From assembly GCF_900109685.1 (NCBI RefSeq), contig NZ_FOBB01000002.1, positions 302,075 to 366,074 of the forward strand: a stretch of 64,000 nt of DNA. The letters run 5' to 3'. Positions 1 through 8,464 of this stretch are shown in pieces (positions within the stretch are counted from its first letter, which is position 1; the number at the start of each line of letters is the position of its first letter). The translations under genes were made by a program, and so were the position numbers. Below the pieces are notes generated by a model, which worked only from the letters and a program-made list of their open reading frames with translations, did not search any database and had not been told where the DNA came from. The stretch comes from Chitinophaga rupis. Its GTDB lineage: Bacteria > Bacteroidota > Bacteroidia > Chitinophagales > Chitinophagaceae.

Positions 1-618
1 ATGGATGATGTTTGCGACAGGCTGTTCCTGTACAGGTACATTCCAGTCCTTTAGCTGGGCCATTTGCTCATCCTTTAAGGCAGCAGGGCCATTGGTAAAA
101 AGGGTAAGCTGTTTAGTCCAGTGGCGGATCATCCTGCTAAACTCAAATGCCATTTCTCCATTGGCCAGTACGCCGGTAGGTGTGTTCTTTACTTCATAAC
201 CATGGCAATAAGGACAATGCAGCACGGAAATGCCCCAGCACTCCGCAAACCCGGGAATGGGGGGCATAATATCCTGTACGCCGGTGGCAAGCAATAATTT
301 AGCGGCGGTGAATTGCTCACCCGTTTCAGTGGTTACTACAAAAGCATTATCCTTTTGCACGGCGTTCACCACTTTTCCCTGTTTCAGCTGAACGGTAGGG
401 TAGGCCAGTACCTGCTCCCTGCCAAGAGCCGCTATGGCAGCCGGGGTAGCGCCATCCTGCGTAAGAAAGTTATGGGAGTGCGGCGTTTGCCGGTTACAGG
501 GCTTACCACTGTCAATGATCAATACCTGCCGCAGGGCACGGCCCAGGGCCATGGCAGCAGAAAGGCCCGCGTAGCTGCCGCCGATGATAATAACGTCTAA
601 TGTTTGTTTATGCTCCAT
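1..618 (-). CDS. NAD(P)/FAD-dependent oxidoreductase, thioredoxin-reductase-like (C-terminus cut by window start)
   Basis: Reading the minus strand from the ATG at 618 gives an open frame that runs off the window edge after about 206 codons. The N-terminus has a Rossmann FAD-binding motif (VIIIGGSYAGLSAA) starting near residue 9. The segment CPYCHGYE lies near residue 145; it resembles the redox-active CxxC of thioredoxin reductase and the CPYCHG motif of its relatives. An internal ATGVQD segment fits the pyridine nucleotide-disulfide oxidoreductase fold. The family moves electrons from NAD(P)H through FAD in the cytosol; the partner here cannot be named. A small thioredoxin-reductase-like protein (about 300 aa) is the expected full length. 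It is divergent from the short plus-strand fragment at 736. Confidence 0.85.
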   Translation of the reverse strand, partial: MEHKQTLDVIIIGGSYAGLSAAMALGRALRQVLIIDSGKPCNRQTPHSHNFLTQDGATPAAIAALGREQVLAYPTVQLKQGKVVNAVQKDNAFVVTTETGEQFTAAKLLLATGVQDIMPPIPGFAECWGISVLHCPYCHGYEVKNTPTGVLANGEMAFEFSRMIRHWTKQLTLFTNGPAALKDEQMAQLKDWNVPVQEQPVANIIH

Positions 619-652
619 AAAGCGAAGATAAATAAAAAATGAAACAATGTTG

Positions 653-660
653 CAAATGTA
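653..660 (-). promoter_or_regulatory. Possible Bacteroidota -7 box for the oxidoreductase
   Basis: On the minus strand the sequence reads TACATTTG, which fits the Bacteroidota -7 consensus TAnnTTTG, 35 nt upstream of the ATG at 618. A clear TTG at the -33 position is not seen, so this is only a candidate. Confidence 0.3.
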
Positions 661-735
661 TTTTACCTGCCTTGTTTTAACATTTCTATAGACACTTATT
701 AGCGTATATTCATTACCGGTATTATACGCTCATCC

Positions 736-888
736 ATGATAGATCAACAATCCCTGATTGATTTAAATATCCTGCCCGGTCCTGAAAGCAGGATGTGCCT
801 GCAAGCAAAGCTGGATAATTGCCGGACAAAAAGAGGAAAGGCTTACCTGCAGGCGCTGTTGAAGCTGAAAAACCTTGACAGGCAATAG
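736..888 (+). pseudogene. Short ORF resembling the N-terminus of a MutS-family protein; probable remnant
   Basis: An ATG at 736 opens a 50-residue frame ending at TAG 886-888, too short for an ordinary ORF cutoff. The peptide starts MIDQQSLIDLNIL and continues with LDNCRTKRGKAYLQALL. That spacing resembles the start of Bacteroidota MutS-like mismatch-repair proteins (an IDxxxLxDLxI opening, then an RTxxGxxxL segment). The connector, clamp and ATPase domains are all absent, and the frame stops 6 bp before the convergent kinase gene. I infer a stranded 5' fragment left by a deletion or rearrangement. A genuine small protein is the alternative; homology is judged by eye only. Confidence 0.4.
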
Positions 889-894
889 CCCTGC

Positions 895-2211
895 TTACTG
901 CATCAGCGTTTTAAAACGGCCTGCGCCGGTGTATACTTCTGCCTTCAGATCGCTTAATATGGAGTACAGGCCAAAGTAAGTACGGTTCACATACAACGAG
1001 TGGCGGGAGCCACGGGCTACCTTGGAATCGCGTACTTCTTTCAGGTTGTACACATAATCCATGTAGGCATATATTTCCTGGAAATATTCTTCATTGCCAA
1101 AATCAAAGCTGGTTACGGTAAAAGGCAGCGTAAGCAGGTCTATCATTTTCTGGAAAAGCCCGGAGTAAAATGTAATTTCCTTATCCGTATCAGATGGGTG
1201 GATCATCTCCAGGTTCATGTAGATCTGCATCCGTTTGGCATCATCCTGCAGGATGGTTTTATCGACCAGCATAAAATAGTTGGTATAAAAATCCTCCGGT
1301 ATCTCCTTTATGCAGCCAAAGTCAAAAATGCCTACCGTACCATTATCCCGCATCAGGAAATTGCCGGGGTGCGGATCTGCATGCACTTTTTTCAGCTGGT
1401 GCATCTGGAAATCATAAAAATCCCACAGCGCCTGTCCAATGCTGTTGCGCACCTCCTGTGAAGGGTTGCGTAACAGGAACTCTTTCAGGTGAAAGCCATC
1501 CAGCCAGTCCATAGTAATAATACGGTCAGAGGAAAGCTCCGGGTAATAGCGGGGAAATACCAGGTTGGGAATATGCGCGCAAAGGGCCGACAGCTCTACG
1601 GAACGGCGCAGCTCCAGCTGGTAATCGGTTTCTTCCAGCAGCTTGGTCTCGATCTCGTCAAAGTATTTATCCATATCCACCTCGCTCATGCCCACAATGC
1701 GCACGGCAAATGGCTTTACAATGCGCAGGTCGGATTTTACGCTGTTGGCCACACCGGGGTACTGGATCTTAATAGCCAGCTGCTGGCCGTTCTTCCATGC
1801 CTTGTGCACCTGCCCAATGGAGGCAGCATTGGAAGCATGCAGGTCAAACTTATCGTATAGCTGTGAAGGTGATTTACCCAGCGTTTTTACAAAGGTGTTC
1901 ACTACCAGCGGGCCGGAAAGTGGCGGGGCGCTGTACTGCGACATGGCAAACATATCTGTGTAAGCCTTGGGCAGCATGCCTTTATCCATGCTTAACATTT
2001 GCGCTACCTTTAAGGCGCTGCCTTTTAACTGGCTAAGGGTATCGTAAATATCTTCCGCATTATCCGCATGCAGCTCTTCCTTACTGATAGAAGGGTCCAT
2101 GAGCTTTTTGGTATAGTGCTTTAAATAGTTGGAGCCTACTTTTAATCCCGTGGTTATAAAACGTCCAGCCCTTTCCACTTTGCCGGTCGGGATATTGGAT
2201 TGTTCCTTCAT
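895..2211 (-). CDS. ABC1/AarF (UbiB-type) atypical kinase family protein
   Basis: A 438-residue protein with the features of the ABC1/UbiB protein-kinase-like fold. A KxGQ-like segment (KGSALKVAQ, about residues 63-71) precedes an alanine/glycine nucleotide loop (ASIGQVHKA). These are followed by the lysine strand AIKIQYPG, the catalytic loop HADPHPGNF and the metal-binding IFDFG. Members are atypical ATPases/kinases; in other bacteria they support ubiquinone or isoprenoid-lipid metabolism. The substrate here is unknown, and Bacteroidota normally use menaquinone. The gene is downstream of, and co-oriented with, the TetR-like regulator at 2440-3066, with a 228-bp spacer of 7-bp repeat words between them. 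The pairing suggests co-regulation. No frame damage is visible. Confidence 0.9.
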   Translation of the reverse strand: MKEQSNIPTGKVERAGRFITTGLKVGSNYLKHYTKKLMDPSISKEELHADNAEDIYDTLSQLKGSALKVAQMLSMDKGMLPKAYTDMFAMSQYSAPPLSGPLVVNTFVKTLGKSPSQLYDKFDLHASNAASIGQVHKAWKNGQQLAIKIQYPGVANSVKSDLRIVKPFAVRIVGMSEVDMDKYFDEIETKLLEETDYQLELRRSVELSALCAHIPNLVFPRYYPELSSDRIITMDWLDGFHLKEFLLRNPSQEVRNSIGQALWDFYDFQMHQLKKVHADPHPGNFLMRDNGTVGIFDFGCIKEIPEDFYTNYFMLVDKTILQDDAKRMQIYMNLEMIHPSDTDKEITFYSGLFQKMIDLLTLPFTVTSFDFGNEEYFQEIYAYMDYVYNLKEVRDSKVARGSRHSLYVNRTYFGLYSILSDLKAEVYTGAGRFKTLMQ

Positions 2212-2214
2212 CTT

Positions 2215-2439
2215 TTGATTTTAGATTTACGATCTACGATTTTAGATTTTCTAAAATGTACATCGTTACTTTTTATAGTTCAATCAGATTTTAGATTTAC
2301 GATTAGCTGGCCACAAGAACAGCTCTCCTGACATCACAAGAAGTATTTCAGGAATACGATCTTATATGATTGACGTATGAACAGGACTTTTATTTTATGG
2401 TTCCCGGAATAATCCGCTTCAATCAAATCTGAAATCGCC
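2215..2439. repeat. Intergenic 7-bp-word repeat (GATTTTA/GATTTAC type)
   Basis: The spacer upstream of the ABC1 kinase start contains consecutive heptamers GATTTTA, GATTTAC, GATCTAC, GATTTTA, GATTTTC from 2217. A second block (GATTTTA, GATTTAC, GATT) begins at 2288. A weak inverted partner (AATCAAATCTGAAATC) lies at 2422-2437, next to the stop of the TetR gene. A local hairpin (ATTTTAGA/TCTAAAAT) is centred near 2248. This is one member of the repeat class described in the findings. Confidence 0.6.
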
Positions 2440-3066
2440 TCATTTCCCCGTAAACATAAACTTGCCAAAATCGAACAGGCTATCCAGCGTATTGGCGGCA
2501 ATCAGCTGGAAGCTCAGGTGTACAGCCTTTTCAATAGCGGCATCCGTCATTTCAAAACGCTCGCTGCTGTCGTTTATCCAGTAGCGGAGCACAAACAGCG
2601 CCTGTACCCAGAAGCCATGTACGTATTGGTCGGAAATGTATTTGCGTTCCTTGATCTCGCTGGTTTGGTAACCTTCTTTCACCAGGTCTTCCACGTATTT
2701 GTAAAAAGCCTTTTTAAAGGTTTCCAGCTGGCCCTGGTGCAAGACCGGGAAGCGGAATTTTTCCTGCTGCAGCAGAATGTAGCTACGGTCGGCTTTCAGC
2801 TTTTGCACCCACATAAAGTAAAAGGTGAGCAGCTTTTCACGGGCGGAGTAGTTCCTGTAAATTTCATCTCCCTGCAGTTGGCTAATAGTATCCTCAAAAA
2901 TACCCAGCCATATATCTTTTTCCACTGCTTCCAGGGAGCTGTAAAGATCATAAAAAGCCGGTTCCGGCAGGCTTACCATCTTGCAAAAAGCGTATACGGA
3001 AACAGGTGGTTTGCCATTCTCCAGCCAGTATAATTTATAAGCGTCGCGTAGCTGTTGTTTGTCCAT
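2440..3066 (-). CDS. TetR-family-like transcriptional regulator
   Basis: A 208-residue, largely helical protein. The N-terminal 50 residues hold a helix-turn-helix-like segment (VSVYAFCKMVSLPEPAFYDL). A longer C-terminal ligand/dimerisation region resembles TetR C-terminal domains seen in Bacteroidota. It lies directly upstream of the ABC1 kinase on the same strand, a neighbourhood suggesting that it controls that gene. The N-terminal DNA-binding domain is more divergent than in classical TetR, so the family call rests on overall length and layout. The ligand is unknown. The start at 3066 gives MDKQQLRDAY, a natural N-terminus. Confidence 0.7.
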   Translation of the reverse strand: MDKQQLRDAYKLYWLENGKPPVSVYAFCKMVSLPEPAFYDLYSSLEAVEKDIWLGIFEDTISQLQGDEIYRNYSAREKLLTFYFMWVQKLKADRSYILLQQEKFRFPVLHQGQLETFKKAFYKYVEDLVKEGYQTSEIKERKYISDQYVHGFWVQALFVLRYWINDSSERFEMTDAAIEKAVHLSFQLIAANTLDSLFDFGKFMFTGK

Positions 3067-3192
3067 TTTTGAAAGTTTTTAAGCGTTTTGGGCATAGGGG
3101 GTCTCAGCCTTACAAAATTACGCCAGAACGGTGGATAATGAACAGGCAGCCGCAAATTTGATGTTGCGCGGATGTTAAATAATCGCTAAAAA

Positions 3193-4110
3193 CTAGCGGA
3201 CGGTCTTCAGCACTGTAAACAAAGTGTCATAGAACGGTTTGGCCTGCTCAAACATGGGGAAATGGCCGGATTCCTGGATCCAGTGCAGCTGAATGGAAGG
3301 GCGTATGATCTTCAGGTCATAGGTGTAGAAGGCCAGCGCATCCTGCCGGCCGGCAATTACGTGAACAGGGCCTTTGTAACGGGGCAGGGTTTTGCTTACA
3401 TCATAGTGTACCCGGAACAGGTCCCGGATCAGCAGCTGCCGCATTTTTATGTTGGGTTTACCGGCGTTTATCTTTTTCAACAGGCTGTCCAGCATACTTT
3501 TATTGTAAATGTAAGAGAGGCGGCCCAGCTTATCCAGCTCAACAGAATCTGCGGCGCTGGCACGGCCGTCGGTCATTTTTTTAGTCAGCGTATCCAGTAG
3601 CTGCAGGTCGGCCACACCAAGGCGTACCCGCAGGTTGGCAACATGCACTGCAAAATTCTCCTCTGATATTTTATAATAACCGGGGTTAGCCAGCACTAGC
3701 GTTCTTACCCGCTCAGGATGCGCTGCCGCAAAACACATAGCCAGCATAGCGCCCCAGGAATGCCCGTAAATAATGCCCTGCTGAATGTGTAAATGATCCA
3801 GCAGGCGTTTTACATCTTCCACCTCGGCCTGCAGGGTAATGGTAGTTGAATCAAATGGCGTGGGAATGGAACGGCCGGTACCTCTTTGCTCCAATAAAAT
3901 GCTTTTATAGGATGTACCTAATGCAATGGCTACCTCCTCCTGCTGCAAATAAGAGTTGCCGGGGCCACCGCTTAAAATTATTACCGGGGCGCCGGTACCG
4001 TAAGTATGATAGTACAAATATCCCTGGGCATATTGAAGAGAATCCATTTGCTGTGCGTGCAGGGGATGGGCTAACAGCAGGATGGTTAACAGTAGCAGAA
4101 CGGTTTTCAT
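3193..4110 (-). CDS. Secreted alpha/beta-fold hydrolase (S33 proline iminopeptidase-like)
   Basis: A 305-residue protein with a signal peptide (MKTVLLLLTILLLAHPLHAQ). The oxyanion-hole segment SGGPGNSY lies near residue 47, the nucleophile elbow GHSWG is at 116-120 (Ser118), and a late catalytic histidine sits in ESGHFPMFEQ. The HGGPG-like opening and the GHSWG elbow are typical of the S33 aminopeptidase branch of the superfamily. It is probably periplasmic. The substrate is unknown; a proline iminopeptidase or an esterase are both possible. It is divergent from the DUF4251 gene at 4153 across only 42 bp, so the two promoters must overlap or lie very close. Confidence 0.85.
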   Translation of the reverse strand: MKTVLLLLTILLLAHPLHAQQMDSLQYAQGYLYYHTYGTGAPVIILSGGPGNSYLQQEEVAIALGTSYKSILLEQRGTGRSIPTPFDSTTITLQAEVEDVKRLLDHLHIQQGIIYGHSWGAMLAMCFAAAHPERVRTLVLANPGYYKISEENFAVHVANLRVRLGVADLQLLDTLTKKMTDGRASAADSVELDKLGRLSYIYNKSMLDSLLKKINAGKPNIKMRQLLIRDLFRVHYDVSKTLPRYKGPVHVIAGRQDALAFYTYDLKIIRPSIQLHWIQESGHFPMFEQAKPFYDTLFTVLKTVR

Positions 4111-4152
4111 AAATTATGGCAATTGGTGTAAATTTAGGAAAAGAACAGTGTT

Positions 4153-4644
4153 ATGAAAAAGTTTTTGAACGGAAGCCTCTTTTTAATAATGGCCATTACC
4201 TGCTGCGGCCAGCTATTTGCCCAGGATAATAAAAAAGATAAGATAAAAGATCTGGTAGCCACCCAGTCCTATGTGTTTAAAGCACAAACAGCACTGCCCA
4301 TGAGCGGCCGCACGCGGCAGCTTACCAGCGAGTATGAGGTGAAGGTTGCCAAAGATTCTGTGATCACCTACCTGCCATACTTTGGCCGTGCCTATACGGC
4401 GCCGCTGGATCCCAGCAAGGGCGGTATCCAGTTCACCTCCCGTAAATTTGATTACACGGTAAATAACGGCAAAAAAGGGGGCTGGAATATACAGATCAGT
4501 CCAAAAGATGCAGATGATGTACGGCAAATGGTGCTGATGCTTTCTGAAGATGGTTACGGCACCCTGCAGGTAAGCAGTAATAACCGGCAACCTATTATGT
4601 TCAACGGTTACATAACGGAGAGGGAGCCACGAAAACAAAAATAA
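4153..4644 (+). CDS. DUF4251 domain-containing secreted protein
   Basis: A 163-residue protein with a cleavable signal peptide ending near QLFAQ. The mature part fits DUF4251, a Bacteroidota family of unknown function. It has an N-terminal strand (YVFKAQTALPMSGRTRQL), the segment VITYLPYFGRAYTAPLD, and a C-terminal FNGYI strand. The product is probably periplasmic or outer-membrane associated. No catalytic residues are recognisable. It precedes the acylase gene on the same strand by about 100 bp, so co-transcription is possible but unproven. Confidence 0.85.
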   Translation: MKKFLNGSLFLIMAITCCGQLFAQDNKKDKIKDLVATQSYVFKAQTALPMSGRTRQLTSEYEVKVAKDSVITYLPYFGRAYTAPLDPSKGGIQFTSRKFDYTVNNGKKGGWNIQISPKDADDVRQMVLMLSEDGYGTLQVSSNNRQPIMFNGYITEREPRKQK

Positions 4645-4744
4645 AACCACCCCCTGTCAACTTTTTAGGAAATATTTGTGGAAATGATGTAATTTCTTCC
4701 CTACGATCATTTCAGTAACCCTAACTCTCATAAACGTATAATAC

Positions 4745-6805
4745 ATGCATTTCCTCAAAAGCTGGATGTTTGCTATCCTTCCCTTACTATTATTAACAGC
4801 AACTGCCTGTGCCCAACAGCCGCCTAAAACGGAAGTATTGTGGGATACCTATGGTGTGCCGCATGTATATGGTAAAAGTTTGGCCGATATGTATTATGGT
4901 TTTGGCTGGGCGCAAATGCACAACCATGCTAACCTGCTACTGCAGCTCTATGGGCAGGCCAGGGGCCGTAGTGCTGAATACTGGGGAGAAAAGAACCTGC
5001 TTCGTGATGAGATCATTCATTTATTCAACATACCGGAGCTGGCTAAAGCGCATTATGCCCGTCAAAACCCGGTTTTTAAAAGCTGCCTGGATGCTTTTGT
5101 AAAAGGTGTTAATGCTTATGCCAAAGCGCACCCGGAAGCTATCGGAGAAAAGTTTAAACAGGTGCTGCCCATCCAGCCCACTGATGTTACGGCGCATGCC
5201 CTGCGGGTATTGTACATACAGTTCCTGGCTATAGATGATATTGATGAAGCCATGCAGGTGGCGGGGCGTGGCTCTAATGCCATTGCCATCGGACCATCCC
5301 GCTCCGCTTCCCGCAATGCCATGCTGCTGGCCAATCCGCATTTGCCCTGGGCCGATCTGTATCTTTTTTTTGAGGCGCAGCTAAGCGGACCGGGATATAA
5401 CGCTTACGGTGCTACGTTAATAGGGATGCCTACCCTGGCCATTGCATTTAATGAGCACCTGGGCTGGACGCATACCGTGAACACCATTGATGCCTCTGAC
5501 CGCTATACCCTGCAGCTGAAAGACAGCAATACATATATCCTGGATAATAAACCGGTACGGTTCTTACAAAAGAGCATTACGTTAAAAGTAAAGCAGGATA
5601 ACGGCAGCCTGCAATCGCAAACCGTGCCCCTGAGATACAGCAAACAAGGGCCTGTAATAATGGGAAAGAAGGGGGATGCCTACGCCGTGCGTATTGCCGG
5701 CATGGAGCGCCCGGACATGATCTACCAGTGGCACCAGATGGGCGCCGCACAGAACTGGGCACAGTTTGAGGCTGCGCTGAAGCTGATGCAGCTGCCCATG
5801 TTTAATGTGATGTATGCTGATGATGCCGGCAATATTAATTACTTCTTTGCCGGTAATGTACCGGTACGTGCGCAGGGTAACTGGGATTTCTGGCAGCAGC
5901 CGGTAGATGGCAGTAACAGCGCCTACATCTGGCAGCAAACGCACCCTTATAAAGATCTGCCTAAGCTGCATAACCCATCCACCGGTTTTTTACAGAATGC
6001 CAATGATCCGCCCTGGACCTGTACTTATCCCACCCTGCTGGATCCCGCCAATTACCCTTCGTATATGGCTTCCCGTAACACCGGTCTGCGCCCGCAACGA
6101 GCGCTGAATATGATCCGGAAAGATAGCTCCATTACCTACGAGGAGCTGGTAGCTGATAAATACAATACCGGCATGGAAGCAGCCGACCGTTACCTGGATG
6201 AATTGCTGGCTGCCGTAAAACAATACCCGGATACCGCCGCCACCCGTGCTGCCGCTGTATTACAGCAATGGGACCGGGCCACAGATACTGCCAGCACCGG
6301 CGCGCTGTTATTTACTCATTGGTTTGATAAGCTGAAGCCCGGCATGATCCGTACGCCTTTTGATCCGGCACACCCGGTAACCACACCGGCCGGCCTGAAA
6401 GACCCCGCCGGTGCAGTAAAGCTGCTGGCAACAGCTGCCGCAGAAATGCAACAGCAATATGGCCGCCTGGATGTGCCCTGGGGCAGCCTGGCCCGTATGC
6501 GCTTCAATAAGCGGAACTATGCCGGTAACGGCGGCTCCGGCCACTATGGCATTTTCCGGGTGATCGATTACCAGGAAGATGAGGACAAAAAATACACCGC
6601 TTCAGGGGGAGATAGCTATGTAGCCATTGTGGAGTTCAGCAAACCCCTGAAAGCGCAGGTACTACTGAGCTATGGTAATGCCACCCAGCCGGGTAACAAA
6701 TACCGGGGCGATCAGCTGCAGCTGCTGTCGCAAAAGAAAATGCGTACACCCTGGCTGCAACGCAGCGAGGTAATGGAACACCTGGAAGAAAGAGAAACAC
6801 CTTAA
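4745..6805 (+). CDS. Penicillin-acylase-family Ntn hydrolase (acyl-homoserine-lactone acylase-like)
   Basis: A 686-residue precursor with a signal peptide ending near ATACAQ. The alpha region includes VLWDTYGVPHVYG and GFGWAQMHNHANLLLQ, a hallmark of this family. The autocatalytic processing site and N-terminal nucleophile are the GRGSNAIAIG segment (Ser177), followed by the beta chain (ANPHLPW and GWTHTVN). The family hydrolyses amide bonds of acylated amines in the periplasm: beta-lactam side chains, acyl-homoserine lactones or acyl-peptides. The exact substrate cannot be read from sequence. The short alpha region and overall length match the PvdQ/AHL-acylase-like branch. The NTF2-like gene follows 50 bp downstream and may be co-transcribed. 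Confidence 0.9.
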   Translation: MHFLKSWMFAILPLLLLTATACAQQPPKTEVLWDTYGVPHVYGKSLADMYYGFGWAQMHNHANLLLQLYGQARGRSAEYWGEKNLLRDEIIHLFNIPELAKAHYARQNPVFKSCLDAFVKGVNAYAKAHPEAIGEKFKQVLPIQPTDVTAHALRVLYIQFLAIDDIDEAMQVAGRGSNAIAIGPSRSASRNAMLLANPHLPWADLYLFFEAQLSGPGYNAYGATLIGMPTLAIAFNEHLGWTHTVNTIDASDRYTLQLKDSNTYILDNKPVRFLQKSITLKVKQDNGSLQSQTVPLRYSKQGPVIMGKKGDAYAVRIAGMERPDMIYQWHQMGAAQNWAQFEAALKLMQLPMFNVMYADDAGNINYFFAGNVPVRAQGNWDFWQQPVDGSNSAYIWQQTHPYKDLPKLHNPSTGFLQNANDPPWTCTYPTLLDPANYPSYMASRNTGLRPQRALNMIRKDSSITYEELVADKYNTGMEAADRYLDELLAAVKQYPDTAATRAAAVLQQWDRATDTASTGALLFTHWFDKLKPGMIRTPFDPAHPVTTPAGLKDPAGAVKLLATAAAEMQQQYGRLDVPWGSLARMRFNKRNYAGNGGSGHYGIFRVIDYQEDEDKKYTASGGDSYVAIVEFSKPLKAQVLLSYGNATQPGNKYRGDQLQLLSQKKMRTPWLQRSEVMEHLEERETP

Positions 6806-6855
6806 TATTTATTATATTGGAGGATCATCCTTTTTAAGACAAAAAAAAATTACGA

Positions 6856-7290
6856 ATGAAACGTCTTTTATTATTCCCCGTTGTGTGTTTGCTGTTACAA
6901 TTCTCCTATGCACAATCCAGGGACGAAGCAGCCGTTACGCAGGCGGTAGAAAACCTGCGCAAAGCGATGGTAGATGGTGATAAGGCCGCGCTGGAAAAAG
7001 TGTCTGACGACAAGCTGAGCTACGGGCATTCCAATGGTAACCTGGAAGACAAGGCTACTTTTGTAGGGAACATTGTAAGCGGAAAATCTGATTTTGTTAA
7101 GATAGACCTTAGCGGCCAAACCATTACCATAGTAGGTAATACCGCTATTGTACGCCACGTGCTGGATGCAGAAACCAACGACGGCGGCAAACCCGGCACT
7201 GTGCATTTACGCGTGCTGCTGGTATGGGCAAAAGAAGGGGGCCAATGGAAATTGCTGGCAAGGCAGGCCGTGAAGGAGCCGGTGAAATAA
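6856..7290 (+). CDS. Secreted NTF2-like (SnoaL/DUF4440) family protein
   Basis: A 144-residue protein with a signal peptide (cleavage near FSYAQ). Its cone-shaped NTF2-like fold is suggested by an N-terminal helix (AAVTQAVENLRKAMVDGDKA), a central strand pair, and the C-terminal VLLVWAKEGGQWKLLARQ strand typical of DUF4440. The role is unknown; such proteins bind small ligands or act as minor enzymes. The gene is followed by a strong bidirectional terminator at 7314-7356. Confidence 0.85.
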   Translation: MKRLLLFPVVCLLLQFSYAQSRDEAAVTQAVENLRKAMVDGDKAALEKVSDDKLSYGHSNGNLEDKATFVGNIVSGKSDFVKIDLSGQTITIVGNTAIVRHVLDAETNDGGKPGTVHLRVLLVWAKEGGQWKLLARQAVKEPVK

Positions 7291-7313
7291 TTAAGAATGA
7301 ATAATTCATAATT
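7291..7313. repeat. Short 7-bp-word palindrome (AATTAAG/AATGAAT)
   Basis: Directly after the stop codon the sequence steps through AATTAAG, AATGAAT, AATTCAT, AATTA. This forms an imperfect palindrome (AATTAAGAAT against ATTCATAATT, 9 of 10 pairing). It is the shortest member of the repeat class. Confidence 0.5.
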
Positions 7314-7356
7314 AAAACATCTGGAAGGGGTTTCAGCAGCTCTTTTCAGATGTTTT
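7314..7356. terminator. Bidirectional intrinsic terminator
   Basis: Arms AAAACATCTG (7314-7323) and CAGATGTTTT (7347-7356) pair perfectly over 10 bp around a 23-nt loop, with T-rich tails in both directions. It sits just after the NTF2-like gene. Confidence 0.7.
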
Positions 7357-7466
7357 AATGTAGTGCAGCGTCAAGCGGAAGCTGTCAAATTTTTCTCTTT
7401 GACAATAATTAATTACTTTAAATATTCAGAATACACCAGGTAACCATAAATATTTAAAGCCCCCCA

Positions 7467-8372
7467 ATGAGAAAGATAAAAAGGCTCCTTAGCATTTTTA
7501 CCCATTCTGTATATAAATCAAGAAAGACACAACAAGCGGACCTTTTATTGCTCGGGAAAATACTTTCCCGGCAAAATAAGGCGTTGCAGCAGGTCAGCAA
7601 CCTGGCTGAAACTGAGTTCCGGGTTTTCTCTCAAACCGGTGATGACGGCATTATTCAATACTTAATAAGCAAGGCTGATATTACCGACCACACATTCGTG
7701 GAGTTTGGTGTAGAGAATTACATTGAATCCAATACCCGTTTCTTACTGGTTAATGATAACTGGTCTGGTCTGGTGATCGATGGCTCAGAGAAGCATATTA
7801 ATTTCATAAAAACAGATGATATCTGCTACCAGCACGATCTGAGTACCCTTTGCGCATTTATTACCAGTGAGAATATTAATGAGCTGATCTCTTCCGGCGG
7901 GATCTCAGGAGAGATCGGGCTATTGAGCATAGATATTGACGGCAACGACTATTGGATCTGGAAAGCCATTAACGTAGTAAGCCCCACCATTGTAATTGTT
8001 GAATATAATAGCGTGCTGGGATCTGAGCGGGCTATTACTGTTCCCTATAACCCGGATTTCATCCGCACAAAAGCACATTACAGTAACCTTTATTTTGGTA
8101 CCTCGCTGAAGGCATTATGCTTACTGGCTGAAGAAAAGGGCTATGCCTTTGTGGGCTCCAATTCTGTTGGCACCAACGCTTACTTTGTAAAAAAAGAAAG
8201 ATTGGGCAGCCTTGTGCCCAGGAGCGCAGAAGAAGGTTATGTGCAATCAAAATTCCGGGAAAGCCGGGATGTGAATGGGAACCTTACTTATTTAAGCGGA
8301 AAACACAGGTATAACCTGATTAAAGGCTTACCTGTGTATAATGTAATAACGGGGCAGGTGGAGGCGCTGTAA
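7467..8372 (+). CDS. FkbM-like putative methyltransferase / hypothetical protein
   Basis: A 301-residue cytosolic protein. After a basic N-terminal segment, the middle resembles a class I SAM-dependent methyltransferase of the FkbM type: FVEFGVENYIESNT, then WSGLVIDGSE, then LLSIDIDGNDYWIW. These match the glycine-rich loop, the acidic end of strand 2 and the FkbM-like DIDG motif. I therefore infer a methyltransferase, but the glycine-rich loop is weak and the activity is unproven. It is flanked by terminators, so it is probably a single-gene unit. No glycan or capsule genes are adjacent. Confidence 0.6.
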   Translation: MRKIKRLLSIFTHSVYKSRKTQQADLLLLGKILSRQNKALQQVSNLAETEFRVFSQTGDDGIIQYLISKADITDHTFVEFGVENYIESNTRFLLVNDNWSGLVIDGSEKHINFIKTDDICYQHDLSTLCAFITSENINELISSGGISGEIGLLSIDIDGNDYWIWKAINVVSPTIVIVEYNSVLGSERAITVPYNPDFIRTKAHYSNLYFGTSLKALCLLAEEKGYAFVGSNSVGTNAYFVKKERLGSLVPRSAEEGYVQSKFRESRDVNGNLTYLSGKHRYNLIKGLPVYNVITGQVEAL

Positions 8373-8419
8373 ACGGAATGCGGTATTACCAGGTGGCCGG
8401 CAGTTAAGCCACCAACAGG

Positions 8420-8446
8420 AAATGCCATCCCTGATGGACGGCATTT
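8420..8446. terminator. Hairpin between convergent genes
   Basis: Arms AAATGCC (8420-8426) and GGCATTT (8440-8446) pair perfectly, with a competing nested CCATC/GATGG. It lies between the convergent FkbM-like and SDR genes and would end transcription from both sides. The U-tract is weak. Confidence 0.5.
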
Positions 8447-8464
8447 ACACAAGCGCTGAAACAA

